Below, piece by piece: positions 51,431-60,708 of a DNA stretch of 64,000 bases. The notes beneath the pieces were generated by a model. The model searched no databases. It saw nothing but the letters and a program-made list of their open reading frames with translations, and was not told the origin of the DNA. The translations under genes and the position numbers were made by a program. This DNA comes from Acidobacteriota bacterium (lineage in GTDB: Bacteria > Acidobacteriota > Terriglobia > Bryobacterales > Bryobacteraceae), in NCBI GenBank assembly GCA_016870915.1, contig VFZY01000004.1, positions 1 to 64,000 of the forward strand. The letters are read 5' to 3'. How positions within the stretch are numbered: the stretch's first letter is position 1; each line of letters begins with the position of its first letter.

Positions 51431-52981
51431 TCATGGCGCAGCCCGGCGCCATGCACGCTCACGTTCCATTGCGACCATCCGGGCCGCATCCGTCTTGCCC
51501 TGGGCGCGGAGCGCGCGCAGAAGGCCGTCGAGCGACCGTGGATTGCGCGGCGTCCGGCTCAGATCCTCGCGCAGGACCGCTTCAGCGTCAGCCGCCCGTC
51601 CCAGGCTGAGCAACGTCAGGCCGAGTTCCTCACGGATTGGAGTGGGCCACGGCGGCGGCTCGTCGTACACCAGCCCGTCCTGAACCTCAATGGCCCGCCG
51701 CAGCGCCGCCACGCGATCCGCGCCGGCTGTGGCCAGCCGTGCATCCAGTACGTGGCCGGCGATTGCCAGGATGTCCGCGGCTTTGTTGTTGAGAAACCCG
51801 GCGCCCGGCGCCACCGCCCGGCGAGCCTGATCGAAGAGCGCCCGCTCGGAAGCGGCGCGCGCGCGATCGCCTGAGCCAAGCCAGGCCGCTGTGCGGGCGA
51901 AGCGCCAGAGGGCCCGCGTGACAGGCAGATTCTCCGCCGGGTCGGGCGAACTTAAGATCCGGGGCCAGCGCGCGAATCGCTCTTCAACCAGCAGAGGCGT
52001 GGCGATGATGGGATCCACGATGGCTGGGGCTTCGCGCAGCAGAGGCGCCAGGCGTTCGATCAGCTTGTTGGCCGCCGCAATCGCATCGGCATACCGCATC
52101 TGCATGACGCGCGCTGCGATGAGGAAGTGCAGATTGTGGGCATAGTATCCCAGGTACTCCGCCGTCGAGCCCGCATGTTGGAAGTGGTCCTCATCGGCCG
52201 AGATGGCACGTTCATTCGAGGAAGCCACCACTTCGTAATCGCCCACCCGGAAGTAGATATGGCCCGCCATGTGGACCAGATGCCCGGCGTTGGGCGCGAT
52301 GCCGCCCATCAGGCGCTGCGCCGCGGGCAGGCCGCGTTCCGGCGTGGGCGACATCTCGACGGCATGGACGTAGAAGTGGTTGGCGCCGGGATGATCGGGG
52401 TCGCGCCGCATGACGCTCTCAAGCAGCGCGATGCATTCAGCCATCGCCCCGGCGGGCTTGCCGTCCCGCGTGAACCAGCGCCAGCGCACGGGAACCATCA
52501 ACGTTTCGGCGTAGAGCGCCGCTGCGTCCAGATCGTCGGGATATGCCTGATGGAGGACGCGCATTGCGGCGCGCCACCCCTCTTCCCCCTGGCAGAGTGC
52601 GGCGGCGGCGTTCGCGTAGAGCTTTTCGGGCCCGGCAGCGGCGCGCTTCGAAGCCTCGCCGGCGGCGGCGCAGGCAGCCTTGAGATTCACGTCGCCATCC
52701 AGATCCATGTTGATGTGGGGAGCATACGTGGCGGCGATCCCCCAATGGGGCATGGCCGCTTTGGGATCAAGCGCCGCCGCACGTTCAAAGGACCGCCGGG
52801 CGGCTGGCCGGTTAAAGCCGTACAGCAACACCAGACCCTGGTCAAAGTAACGGCCGGCTTCGTCACTGGCCGTCCGTATGGGGTGGCGGTGGAGCCCCAT
52901 GCCGCGAAGCAGGGGCACCGGCTTGCTGTCCTGAGCGGGGAGGATCACCGCCGTCAGCACTCCAACGATGAGCGTCTTCAT
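51431..52981 (-). CDS. Secreted tetratricopeptide-repeat protein
   Basis: A 516-residue protein with signal peptide KTLIVGVLTAVILPAQ. TPR-like helices appear as YFDQGLVLLYGFNRPAARRSFERAAALDPKAAM and again near the end as LGLTLLSLGRAADAEAVLREDL and PRSLDGLLRALRAQGK. The middle (ANHFYVHAVEMSPTPERGL, LVHMAGHIYFRVGDY) is a form typical of a large group of acidobacterial TPR proteins of unknown role. Probably a protein-binding scaffold. Its start overlaps the GT9-like gene's end by 4 bp. Confidence 0.8.
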   Translation of the reverse strand: MKTLIVGVLTAVILPAQDSKPVPLLRGMGLHRHPIRTASDEAGRYFDQGLVLLYGFNRPAARRSFERAAALDPKAAMPHWGIAATYAPHINMDLDGDVNLKAACAAAGEASKRAAAGPEKLYANAAAALCQGEEGWRAAMRVLHQAYPDDLDAAALYAETLMVPVRWRWFTRDGKPAGAMAECIALLESVMRRDPDHPGANHFYVHAVEMSPTPERGLPAAQRLMGGIAPNAGHLVHMAGHIYFRVGDYEVVASSNERAISADEDHFQHAGSTAEYLGYYAHNLHFLIAARVMQMRYADAIAAANKLIERLAPLLREAPAIVDPIIATPLLVEERFARWPRILSSPDPAENLPVTRALWRFARTAAWLGSGDRARAASERALFDQARRAVAPGAGFLNNKAADILAIAGHVLDARLATAGADRVAALRRAIEVQDGLVYDEPPPWPTPIREELGLTLLSLGRAADAEAVLREDLSRTPRNPRSLDGLLRALRAQGKTDAARMVAMERERAWRRAAP

Positions 52982-54198
52982 CCCACCATTTTCGCCGCTT
53001 CAATCGCCTGCTTGGGGCTCGCTGGCTGCAGCACAGTGACCGGGCCGCTGCCCGACGGCTTCCAGCGCTCGAACATCCGCTGGTTGACCGCGCCCGTGAA
53101 CACGCACAACAGCGGCGTGCCGGCGGCCGCCGCGGCGTGCCCTCCCGCGGAGTCATAACCGGCATAAAACCCCGCTTGCGTGATGGCGTAGGCAAACGGG
53201 GCGAACCGGCCCTGCCAGAGCGTGGCGTTCGAATGAGATGCGAATGCCCGCCGCACACGAAGAGCCTCCTCTTCGGACGCCCCTTGATCGACGATCACCC
53301 GAGGATAGCGGGCGCACAGAAGATCCGCCAGCCGGCTTTCAAAAGGATCCTCCAGGAGTTTGTCCGCATTGCCGCCGGTTCCGAGGCTCACCGTTGCGAA
53401 GCGCCCTTCCGGCACATCCACCGGCGCCGGTGCCACGTAGTTGCGGCCGGAGACTCCGAACGTCGCCTGCAACCAGGCGGCGGCCAGTTCCGTGATGGTG
53501 GCGCTTGAATCGCCCCCGGCCGAGCGGCTCTCAAAGAAGTAATAGCGCTCCTCGGCGCAGACCGGCAGCAGGCCCAGTTGCGTGAGCCTGGAGTCGGGAT
53601 CGACGACGATGACTCCCGCGTCATCCAGGTTCAGCGTGAGCCCCAGCCGCAGCCGTTCGGCGAGCGGGGCGGTGCGGCCGTAGTCCACTTCGAGCAGGTC
53701 AACGGGCGGGCCGGCCTCAAACAACTCCCAGCACTTGCGCGACCCGGCCAGCACCACGCGCCCCCGGGGGAAGCGGTGGTGCATCGCATCCAGCACGGCG
53801 CTGGTAACGGCAATATCCGCTCCAATGGTCACGCGGGAAAGCACCACGACGGTTTCAGGATCGGGGCCTTCAAACCGCCGCGGCTCACGGACGCGCCGGT
53901 AACGCGACACCAGGTGATGCGCGCGAAGGTGCGGCAACGCCTGTTCCACAACGCGCGAAAACAGCTCGGCGTAGGGCAGGCAGAGCGCGGGGTCGAAGCG
54001 ATCGCTGAGGGGCTCGATCAGCCCCGCGAACAGAGCCTTGAGAGCACCCGGGTTTCCCGCCAGGGCGTCCGCGGCCAGGCCATGGAACGCCGCTTCGTCG
54101 AACGCCCGGCCGGCGAGGCAGGCTTCCAGGATGCTGGCGGCGATCTCAGCCGGCGAAGTACTTGCCAACGATGAGCTCCAGCTTGCGCCGCGTGGCAT
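52978..54198 (-). CDS. Glycosyltransferase family 9-like protein
   Basis: A 406-residue protein with GT9 (heptosyltransferase-like) features: TVVVLSRVTIGADIAVTSAV near the nucleotide fold start, RVVLAGSRKCWELF, and a C-terminal VSLGTGGNADKL with QAGFYAGYDSAGGHAAAAAGTPLLCVFTG, the ADP-sugar-binding region with the 'D-S-A-x-x-H' motif. The N-terminal 90 residues are not typical. The start at 54198 overlaps the MTA phosphorylase by 53 bp; a TTG near 54168 would shorten the overlap. Sugar donor and acceptor unknown. Confidence 0.65.
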   Translation of the reverse strand: MPRGASWSSSLASTSPAEIAASILEACLAGRAFDEAAFHGLAADALAGNPGALKALFAGLIEPLSDRFDPALCLPYAELFSRVVEQALPHLRAHHLVSRYRRVREPRRFEGPDPETVVVLSRVTIGADIAVTSAVLDAMHHRFPRGRVVLAGSRKCWELFEAGPPVDLLEVDYGRTAPLAERLRLGLTLNLDDAGVIVVDPDSRLTQLGLLPVCAEERYYFFESRSAGGDSSATITELAAAWLQATFGVSGRNYVAPAPVDVPEGRFATVSLGTGGNADKLLEDPFESRLADLLCARYPRVIVDQGASEEEALRVRRAFASHSNATLWQGRFAPFAYAITQAGFYAGYDSAGGHAAAAAGTPLLCVFTGAVNQRMFERWKPSGSGPVTVLQPASPKQAIEAAKMVG

Positions 54199-55009
54199 CG
54201 GGCACCGTGCTCTTGTCGGTGATCAGCGCATGCGCCAGGGCGGCGCCGCACTTGCACGTGCGCCCGGCGGGCATGGCCGCCACGGCCGCGGCGACAACCT
54301 TCGCCGCATTTTCGGCATTCTGCGTCAGCACACGAATGATGTCGGCCACGGTTACGGCGTCGTGATCGGGGTGCCAGCAATCATAGTCCGTGACCATGGC
54401 CACCGTTGCATAGCAGAGTTCGGCTTCCCGGGCCAGTTTGGCCTCCTGCAGGTTCGTCATGCCGATGACGTCCATGCCCCAGCTGCGGTAGACGTTTGAT
54501 TCGGCCTTGGTTGAGAACGCAGGACCTTCCATGCAAAGATACGTCCCGCCGCGCTTCGCCGTCACGCCCGCCGTTCGGCAGGCTGCTTCCACCACATCGC
54601 CCACTTCATGACACACGGGGTCGGCAAAGCTGACGTGCGCAACCAGGCCTTCGCCAAAGAAGGTGGAGACGCGGCCGCGGGTGCGGTCGAAGAACTGATC
54701 GGGAATGACGAACTCGGTGGGGCGGTGTTCCTCCTTCAGCGAACCCACGGCGCTCAGGGAGATGATCCGGCTGACGCCAAGCTGCTTGAAACCATGGATA
54801 TTGGCCCGAAAGTTCAATTCGGAAGGCGATATCCGGTGCCCTCGCCCATGGCGCGCCAGAAACGCCACCGCGCGCCCCGCCAGCCGCCCCACCACATAGG
54901 CGTCCGACGGGCTTCCCCACGGGGTGTCCAATCGAACTTCCTCGACGGCCTCAAACCCGGGCATGCTGTACAGCCCGCTGCCGCCAATCACTCCAATCTC
55001 TGCTTGCAA
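54146..55009 (-). CDS. mtnP: S-methyl-5'-thioadenosine phosphorylase
   Basis: A 287-residue purine-nucleoside-phosphorylase-type enzyme cleaving methylthioadenosine in methionine salvage. IGVIGGSGLY, DTPWGSPSDAYVVGRLAGR, FLARHGRGHRISPSELNFRA, GTYLCMEGPAFSTKAESNVYR and GMDVIGMTNLQEAKLAREAE are characteristic; 'MVTDYDCWH' near the end is the substrate loop. The TTG at 55009 follows GAGGAG by 7 nt and is chosen; no ATG exists near the domain start. Confidence 0.92.
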   Translation of the reverse strand: MQAEIGVIGGSGLYSMPGFEAVEEVRLDTPWGSPSDAYVVGRLAGRAVAFLARHGRGHRISPSELNFRANIHGFKQLGVSRIISLSAVGSLKEEHRPTEFVIPDQFFDRTRGRVSTFFGEGLVAHVSFADPVCHEVGDVVEAACRTAGVTAKRGGTYLCMEGPAFSTKAESNVYRSWGMDVIGMTNLQEAKLAREAELCYATVAMVTDYDCWHPDHDAVTVADIIRVLTQNAENAAKVVAAAVAAMPAGRTCKCGAALAHALITDKSTVPDATRRKLELIVGKYFAG

Positions 55010-55025
55010 AAGAGACTCCTCGGTG

Positions 55026-55934
55026 TCAGGTATAGCGCTCAAGCCAGCGGTCGACAACGCTGTAGGGGTCGCTTTGGCGGCTCTCGACAGCGGCGGCGGC
55101 TGAGCGTAGCTCTTCCAAGGGTAACCGTTCCGCAACGCGCTCGCGGAACATCTCGCGCAGCCGGTGCTCCCAGGGCGGGTTTGGCGCGCGGGCCGCCTGT
55201 CCACGCATCGCCTCCAACAGCTCCGCGGCGCCCGCACCGGTGGTGCCGACAGTGCGCAGGATGGGCGTCTCCCGCGGCCCGAGCGCCAGCGTCTCGCGGA
55301 GCTCCTGCTCGAACTGATCGGTTCCCGGGTGGTCCGCCTTGTTGATGGCAAACAGACCGGCAATCTCGAACAGCCCCGCCTTAATCGCCTGAACGCCATC
55401 GCCCATGCCGGGCACCAGCACCACAACCGTCACGGCGGCCAGACGCGCAATGTCGATCTCGTCCTGCCCCACGCCCACGGTTTCCACCAGGATCAGGTCG
55501 AAACCCGCCGCGTCGAGCAGCAGAGTCATGTCGGCGGTGGCGGCAGCGAGGCCTCCAAGCCGTCCGCGGGTTGCCATGGAGCGGATAAAGACGCCGCCGT
55601 CCGCATAGTGGTCCTGCATGCGAACGCGGTCGCCCAGGATGGCGCCGCCGGTGAACGGGCTGGTGGGGTCCACCGCCACCACCGCCACACGGAGCTGCCG
55701 CAACCGGGCCTGCCGGATGAGCGCCCCGGCAAGCGTACTCTTGCCGGCGCCGGGCGCCCCGGTGATCCCCACAATCAGCGCGCGGCCCGCCAAAGGGAAC
55801 AGCCGGCGCAGCAGTGCCACGGACTCCGGTGCGCGATTCTCAACCAACGTCGCGGCGCGGGCAAGCGCCCGGACATCACCCTGCGCAATGCGCCCGGCAA
55901 GTGCTTCCGGAGAGCTCGCTTCCTGAGAGCTCAT
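55026..55934 (-). CDS. meaB: Methylmalonyl-CoA mutase-associated GTPase MeaB (ArgK family)
   Basis: A 302-residue G-protein chaperone that protects methylmalonyl-CoA mutase or a related B12 mutase. G motifs: [13 protein letters not shown] (P-loop), [30 protein letters not shown] and NKADHPGT. The ATG at 55934 overlaps the acyl-CoA dehydrogenase stop by ATGA. The neighbours handle acyl-CoA and methylthioadenosine; no mutase gene is in the window, so the partner is elsewhere. Confidence 0.92.
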   Translation of the reverse strand: MSSQEASSPEALAGRIAQGDVRALARAATLVENRAPESVALLRRLFPLAGRALIVGITGAPGAGKSTLAGALIRQARLRQLRVAVVAVDPTSPFTGGAILGDRVRMQDHYADGGVFIRSMATRGRLGGLAAATADMTLLLDAAGFDLILVETVGVGQDEIDIARLAAVTVVVLVPGMGDGVQAIKAGLFEIAGLFAINKADHPGTDQFEQELRETLALGPRETPILRTVGTTGAGAAELLEAMRGQAARAPNPPWEHRLREMFRERVAERLPLEELRSAAAAVESRQSDPYSVVDRWLERYT

Positions 55935-57079
55935 GCATTCGACTTCAGCAACTGGCGCGCAATCACCAGCCGCTGAATCTCGCTGGTGCCTTCGCCAATG
56001 GTGCACAGCTTCACGTCGCGATAGAACTTCTCCACCGGGTAGTCCTTCGTGAATCCGTAACCGCCATGGATCTGGACGGCTTCATTGCACACCGAAACGG
56101 CGGCTTCGGAGGCGAACAACTTGGCCTGCGCGGACTGGCGGGTGACGGCACGGCCCTGATCCTTCAGCCAGGCGGCGCGGCAGGTGAGCAGACGCGCGGC
56201 CTCAATGGAGGTGGCCATGTCGGCCAGCTTGAATTGAATGGCCTGGAACTCGGAGATGGGCCGGCCGAATTGCTTGCGCTGCCGGGCGTAGGACAGCGCG
56301 GCTTCATACGCCCCCTGGGCCACACCCACCGACAGGGCGGCGATGGAGATGCGGCCGCCATCCAGGATCCGGAGGGCGTCGATGAAGCCTTCGCCCGGAT
56401 TGCCCAATAACTGCGAGCCTGGAATCCGGCATCCGGTGAAGATCACCTCGCCGGTGTCGCTGGCGCGCATCCCCAGCTTGTCTTCCTTTTTGCCGGGACG
56501 AAAACCGGGCGTACCGCGCTCGATCAGAAACGCCGACACACCATGCGAGGACGCGGTGCGATCGGTCACCGCCATGGCGACGCAGAGATCGGCGTAGTGC
56601 GCGTTGGTGGTGAACGTCTTGGCTCCATCCAGGATCCACTCCTCACCATCGCGAACGGCCTGCGTGCGCGTGCCGCCCGCGTCGGACCCCGCCTCGGGCT
56701 CCGTCAGGGACCAGCACCCGATCCACTCCGCGGTGGCCAGCCGTGGCAGGTAGCGCCGCTTCTGATCCTCGCTGCCGGCCAGGTAGATATGGTTCGAGCA
56801 CAGCGAGTTGTGCGCGGCCACGATCAGGCCCACCGAGGGATCCACGCGCGCCAGTTCCTCAACCACGATGGAGTAATCGATGTAGCCGAGCCCGGCGCCG
56901 CCGTACTCTTCCGGGAAGATGACGCCCATGCACCCCAGGGCGCCAAGCTTGCGCACCACCTCCAGCGGGAACACGTTATCGCGATCCCAGGCATTGACGT
57001 GCGGCTTGATCTCCGCTTCAGCAAACTCGCGCACGCTCCGGCGCAGTTGCTCTTGCTCCGCGGTGAACTCGAAGTTCAT
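55931..57079 (-). CDS. Acyl-CoA dehydrogenase
   Basis: A 382-residue flavoenzyme desaturating acyl-CoA. Typical stretches: [42 protein letters not shown] (FAD/substrate loop), [19 protein letters not shown] and the C-terminal [42 protein letters not shown], where the catalytic Glu lies in the 'IGEGTSE' region. The start ATG at 57079 is 13 bp after the upstream Gfo/Idh stop. Chain length preference is not evident. It is followed by meaB with an ATGA overlap. Confidence 0.94.
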   Translation of the reverse strand: MNFEFTAEQEQLRRSVREFAEAEIKPHVNAWDRDNVFPLEVVRKLGALGCMGVIFPEEYGGAGLGYIDYSIVVEELARVDPSVGLIVAAHNSLCSNHIYLAGSEDQKRRYLPRLATAEWIGCWSLTEPEAGSDAGGTRTQAVRDGEEWILDGAKTFTTNAHYADLCVAMAVTDRTASSHGVSAFLIERGTPGFRPGKKEDKLGMRASDTGEVIFTGCRIPGSQLLGNPGEGFIDALRILDGGRISIAALSVGVAQGAYEAALSYARQRKQFGRPISEFQAIQFKLADMATSIEAARLLTCRAAWLKDQGRAVTRQSAQAKLFASEAAVSVCNEAVQIHGGYGFTKDYPVEKFYRDVKLCTIGEGTSEIQRLVIARQLLKSNA

Positions 57080-57092
57080 GGGAATGATGGAT

Positions 57093-58310
57093 TCAGACGA
57101 TTTCTTCGCGCGTTTCGTCCCAACGGACCGTCCGGCCCTGGCGATAACTCTCAACCGCCATCCGGCAGGCGATGGAGACGCGGAAGCCCAGTTCAAATGG
57201 GCAGTTGGTCTCCTCACCGGAGCGCATGGCGTCAAAGAAATTCCGCATGTGGGCGGCCTGCGGTGTTGGCGTGCGGCCCAGCAGCTCAACGCCCTCCGCC
57301 AGGTTTACCTTCTGGGGCACGTACCGGATCTGCTGGGAGCGGCTGATGGCGCCGGTGTCGCCCAGCACATCCTCGCCGGTTCCCGGCTGGCTGTTGCCAA
57401 AGCCGGAGTCCCAGGAGAACAGGATCTCCTCGGCATGTTCCAGGGAGACGTGCATCGTGTCCGGCACTTCGCGGCCGTCTTTCCAAAGGTAGACGCCGCC
57501 GGTCATGGTGACGGCCCGCGGAATCCTCAGACTCAGCGCGCGGTACCAGAAGGCGAGTTGCTGCGAGAGGTTTTCATGGACGCTGCCGCCCGAGTAGTCC
57601 TGATAAAGACGCCAGTTGACCAGACGGTTGGCGTCGAACGGCAGCGGGTCCGCCGGACCCAGAAAACCGGCCCAATCGATGTTCGCTGCGGTGGCCTCGC
57701 CCGGCACCGGACGGCTCCACTGCGGCTTGCCGTGCGGTGTGTTGCGGAACGCCCTGGCCTGGATGGCCGTGATGCGTCCAAGCTGGCCATTGGCCAGGAA
57801 ATGGATGGCATCCGTCATCTGCCCCGAAGAACACTGCTGATGGCCCACCTGGATGGCGCGCTGCCCGGCGCGGCGCACGGCTTCGCGCATCGACTTCGCT
57901 TCCGGAACGGTAAAGGCCAGCGTGCGTTCCTGGTAGATATGCTTGCCCGCTTCGAGCGCGGCGGTAAACTGCCCCGCATGCAGGTGCTGCGGCGTGGCGA
58001 TGAGCACCGCATCAATCGACTTGTCGTCCAGCAAGGCACGGAAGTCGCTATGTGTCTTCAGATCGGGGTCCAGGGCCCGTGCTGCCTCAAGCCGCTTTCC
58101 AAAGACATCGGCGGCGGCGGCGAACGCCGCATTCGGAATGCTCGCGGCTTCGCGGGCAAGCTGTAGACCTCGGTCACCGGCGCCAATCAGGCCAAAGCGA
58201 ATGCGTTCATTGGCGCCCAGCACGGCACGCGGCGACGCAATGGCGCCGGCCATGCCGGAGGCGAATTTGCCGATAAAGTTGCGGCGGGAGTCCATGAAAG
58301 CCAGTTTCAT
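57093..58310 (-). CDS. Gfo/Idh/MocA-family protein lacking the E-K-P catalytic motif
   Basis: A 405-residue member with leader [20 protein letters not shown] (twin-arginine-like) and Rossmann motif [15 protein letters not shown]. At the position of the usual E-K-P, the sequence reads [13 protein letters not shown], so the catalytic Lys is an Arg and Pro is Thr. Other parts ([29 protein letters not shown]) are family-typical. It may bind substrate without normal catalysis. Two in-frame ATGs (58310, 58295) are possible starts. Confidence 0.82.
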   Translation of the reverse strand: MKLAFMDSRRNFIGKFASGMAGAIASPRAVLGANERIRFGLIGAGDRGLQLAREAASIPNAAFAAAADVFGKRLEAARALDPDLKTHSDFRALLDDKSIDAVLIATPQHLHAGQFTAALEAGKHIYQERTLAFTVPEAKSMREAVRRAGQRAIQVGHQQCSSGQMTDAIHFLANGQLGRITAIQARAFRNTPHGKPQWSRPVPGEATAANIDWAGFLGPADPLPFDANRLVNWRLYQDYSGGSVHENLSQQLAFWYRALSLRIPRAVTMTGGVYLWKDGREVPDTMHVSLEHAEEILFSWDSGFGNSQPGTGEDVLGDTGAISRSQQIRYVPQKVNLAEGVELLGRTPTPQAAHMRNFFDAMRSGEETNCPFELGFRVSIACRMAVESYRQGRTVRWDETREEIV

Positions 58311-58350
58311 CTTATCAGGAACTCCCCGGTTTCCCGCCCGAGGGGATTGG

Positions 58351-58713
58351 TTAGCGGGAACGGCGGCGGATCAGGGCCAGGGCTCCCAGAGCGGCCGCGG
58401 CCAGAATCAAGGTGGATGGTTCCGGCACCGCGCCCGGGTCCATGATCACCTGATAGGTGAGGTCCATCGGGTTGCGGAGTTCCTGCCACAGGAGCCCCGT
58501 TCGCAGCGTGGGCAGCTCCGCGCTGAAGCTGAGGTAGTTCGCCGACAGGTACTTGAGCACGGTGAACGAATCGCCGAGGTCGGGAGAGAACCTCAGGAAC
58601 CGGAGCACGACGCTGTTCACGCCGGCGGTGTTGTTGAAGGTAACATCGCCCAGCACATCGAGCATGTCGAACTCGCCCGGATCGCGGCCCGCGATTTCGA
58701 ACGCCGAGAGTAA
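58351..58713 (-). pseudogene. PEP-CTERM protein remnant
   Basis: An open frame from 58713 (just after a TGA) to 58351, with only one ATG at 58665. The C-terminus is a textbook PEP-CTERM sorting signal: V-P-E-P-S-T-L, a hydrophobic helix (ILAAAALGALAL) and RRRSR. The part before it (SFTVLKYLSANYLSFSAELP) reads like the end of a secreted repeat protein. There is no signal peptide, so the 5' part seems to have been lost; the divergent sulfatase begins 19 bp away. PEP-CTERM proteins are handled by exosortase, which is not seen in the window. Confidence 0.6.
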
Positions 58714-58731
58714 TCAGGCATAATCAGGCTC

Positions 58732-60120
58732 ATGCCGTCCACGTTCGCCCGCCGCGACTTCCTTGGACTTCTCGGCCCCGCCCTGCTGGCCCAGCACAAC
58801 CCGGCGCCCCGCCCGAACATCGTCTTTCTCCTCTTTGACAAGTGCCGCACCGACGCCATCGGCGCCTACGGAGAGCGCAAGGTCTCGACGCCCAACATCG
58901 ATGCCATTGCCGCCTCCGGCGTCCGTTTCGCCAACTGTTTCACACCTCAGGCCCTGTGCGGACCCGCGCGCTCCTCCATTCTCACCGGCAACTATCCGCA
59001 CGCCCACGGACTGCGGCGGAACGTCTACCCAACCCGCCCCAGCAGCATGAACAGCAACTACCCGGAGGCCATACCGGACCCGTTCCGCGACACACGGTTC
59101 AAGCTGTGGGACAACTTTGTCTTCTATCTCAGCAACGCCGGTTACGCGACGGCGCACATCGGCAAGTGGCACCTCGGCCCGGGCAATCCCGGTTTCTTCG
59201 ACTACTTCAAGTCGTTCAACTCCACGGTGCGGCACTGGATCGGTGAGCCGCACCAGTCGCTGTACCGGCCGGATGTCCATACCGACCTCGGGATCGCATT
59301 CATCAAGGAACACCTGGCGGGCAAGCATTCAAGCGAGCCCTTTTTCCTGTACCAGAGCTACTACACGCCGCATGAGCCGCTGGACCCGCCCAAGCAGTGG
59401 CTGGAGCCCTACCAGGGGCAGGAACATGCGGCCTACTACGGCGCGGTCTCGAACCTGGACTGGAATGTGGGCCGCATCGTCAGCGCGCTCAAGACGCAGG
59501 GCGTCTACGACAACACACTGATCATCATCAGCACCGAACATGGCCGGACATGGGCCCGCCGCCCCGCCAGTCTCGAGGACATCTGTCTGCCCTATGACGA
59601 GGTTTCGCGCATTCCCCTGATCCTGCGCCACCCGGGACTTCTGCCGCAGGGCAGGGTGTGGAGTTCCGGTGTGACGCTGGCCGATCTGGCGCCCACCATC
59701 CTTGAAGCCGCCGGTGTCCAGGTGCTGAAGGGCGGCATTGTCGAACCCGCCGGAAGTTCAATCTTCCAGGGCGAGAGCCTGCTCACGCAGATGCGTGGGG
59801 AGGATCGATGGCGGCGCCCGGTGGTGCTGCAGAACATCCCGCAGGCCGCGCTCGACGGGTCGCTCTTTGAGGATCGCGCGCTGCGCACGGAGCGCCACAA
59901 GCTGATCCTTCGCAAGTTCGACAACCGCCCGGAACTTCGGCCCGGGGAACTCTACGATCTGAAGGAAGACCCCGGCGAGACCCGCAATCTCTATGCATCG
60001 AACCCGAAGCTGGTGGCCGCTCTGGCGAATGAACTCGCCGCCTGGGGCCGGCGGTACGACGACAGTCTTTCGATTGAGTTGGCAGGCTGGGCTCAAGAAC
60101 AGGCGCAAGCCGGCCGATAA
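58732..60120 (+). CDS. Sulfatase with altered N-terminal metal motif
   Basis: A 462-residue sulfatase with leader STFARRDFLGLLGPALLA (twin-arginine-like). The formylglycine site is C-G-P-A-R in PQALCGPARSSILTG. The N-terminal metal pair normally reads D-D; here it is FLLFDKCRTDAIG, that is D-K, so one ligand is replaced. The late motif LIIISTEHGRTWARR also shows E-H-G where most have D-H-G. This could be a divergent or inactive sulfatase. A 10-bp tandem repeat (TAATCAGGCW, 58711-58730) precedes the start. Confidence 0.85.
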   Translation: MPSTFARRDFLGLLGPALLAQHNPAPRPNIVFLLFDKCRTDAIGAYGERKVSTPNIDAIAASGVRFANCFTPQALCGPARSSILTGNYPHAHGLRRNVYPTRPSSMNSNYPEAIPDPFRDTRFKLWDNFVFYLSNAGYATAHIGKWHLGPGNPGFFDYFKSFNSTVRHWIGEPHQSLYRPDVHTDLGIAFIKEHLAGKHSSEPFFLYQSYYTPHEPLDPPKQWLEPYQGQEHAAYYGAVSNLDWNVGRIVSALKTQGVYDNTLIIISTEHGRTWARRPASLEDICLPYDEVSRIPLILRHPGLLPQGRVWSSGVTLADLAPTILEAAGVQVLKGGIVEPAGSSIFQGESLLTQMRGEDRWRRPVVLQNIPQAALDGSLFEDRALRTERHKLILRKFDNRPELRPGELYDLKEDPGETRNLYASNPKLVAALANELAAWGRRYDDSLSIELAGWAQEQAQAGR

Positions 60121-60145
60121 GCGTCTCCAGAACAAGGAGAGGTGA

Positions 60146-60376
60146 ATGCAAATCACCCAGATCGCAACGGAGGGGCTGCTCCGCGCCGAGCAACGGCTTG
60201 AGCAAGCCGCAGCGAAGGTGGCCCGTTCCACCGAATTGAGAGAAACCAATTCCGGAGACACATTGGATCTGAGCCCGGCCGCCCGTGAACTCATCGAGTC
60301 CCGCAACGGGTACAAGGCGAATGCCCGGCTCTTCAATCAGGCTTCGCAGTGCAAGGTGATCAACATTCTCGCCTGA
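60146..60376 (+). CDS. Small protein of unknown function, flagellar rod/hook-like C-terminus
   Basis: A 76-residue protein with AAGGAGAGG shortly before the ATG, so it is likely real. Helical N-terminus (TEGLLRAEQRLEQAAAKVAR), then LDLSPAARELIESRNGYKANARLFNQAS, which resembles the C-terminal helix of flagellar rod/hook proteins such as FlgC. No flagellar gene is nearby. It lies 25 bp after the sulfatase. The similarity is short, so the family is open. Confidence 0.6.
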   Translation: MQITQIATEGLLRAEQRLEQAAAKVARSTELRETNSGDTLDLSPAARELIESRNGYKANARLFNQASQCKVINILA

Positions 60377-60403
60377 GGCGCGCGGGTAGCATAGAATGTG
60401 GAG

Positions 60404-60691
60404 ATGATCCGAGTTGTCGCCCACATTTCCGCCCGGCCTGAACGCATCGCCGATCTTGAGGCGCTGCTGCGCAGCCTGATCGAGCCGACGCGGAAGGAAG
60501 CCGGTTGCCGCCGCTACGAACTGCACGTTAATAACGCCGACCCGTCAGAGTTCACGTTCATCGAGGAATGGGAGTCCGATGCCGCGCTGGATGCCCATCT
60601 GGCCGCTCCTCATCTCCAGGCTGCCTTCCCTCGCGTGCCCGAACTCTGCATGGCGATGCCGGACATCCGGCGGTACACGTTGCTGGCATAG
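60404..60691 (+). CDS. Antibiotic biosynthesis monooxygenase-like (ABM) domain protein
   Basis: A 95-residue dimeric ferredoxin-fold protein: RVVAHISARPERIADLEALL, PTRKEAGCRRYELHVNNADP, FTFIEEWESDAALDAHLAAPHL and a C-terminal strand. The family includes quinol monooxygenases and heme-degrading enzymes; no specific substrate is seen. GTG at 60398 and ATG at 60404 are both in frame; ribosome sites are weak for each. Confidence 0.85.
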   Translation: MIRVVAHISARPERIADLEALLRSLIEPTRKEAGCRRYELHVNNADPSEFTFIEEWESDAALDAHLAAPHLQAAFPRVPELCMAMPDIRRYTLLA

Positions 60692-60708
60692 TGGTAGACA
60701 GGTGCCTG

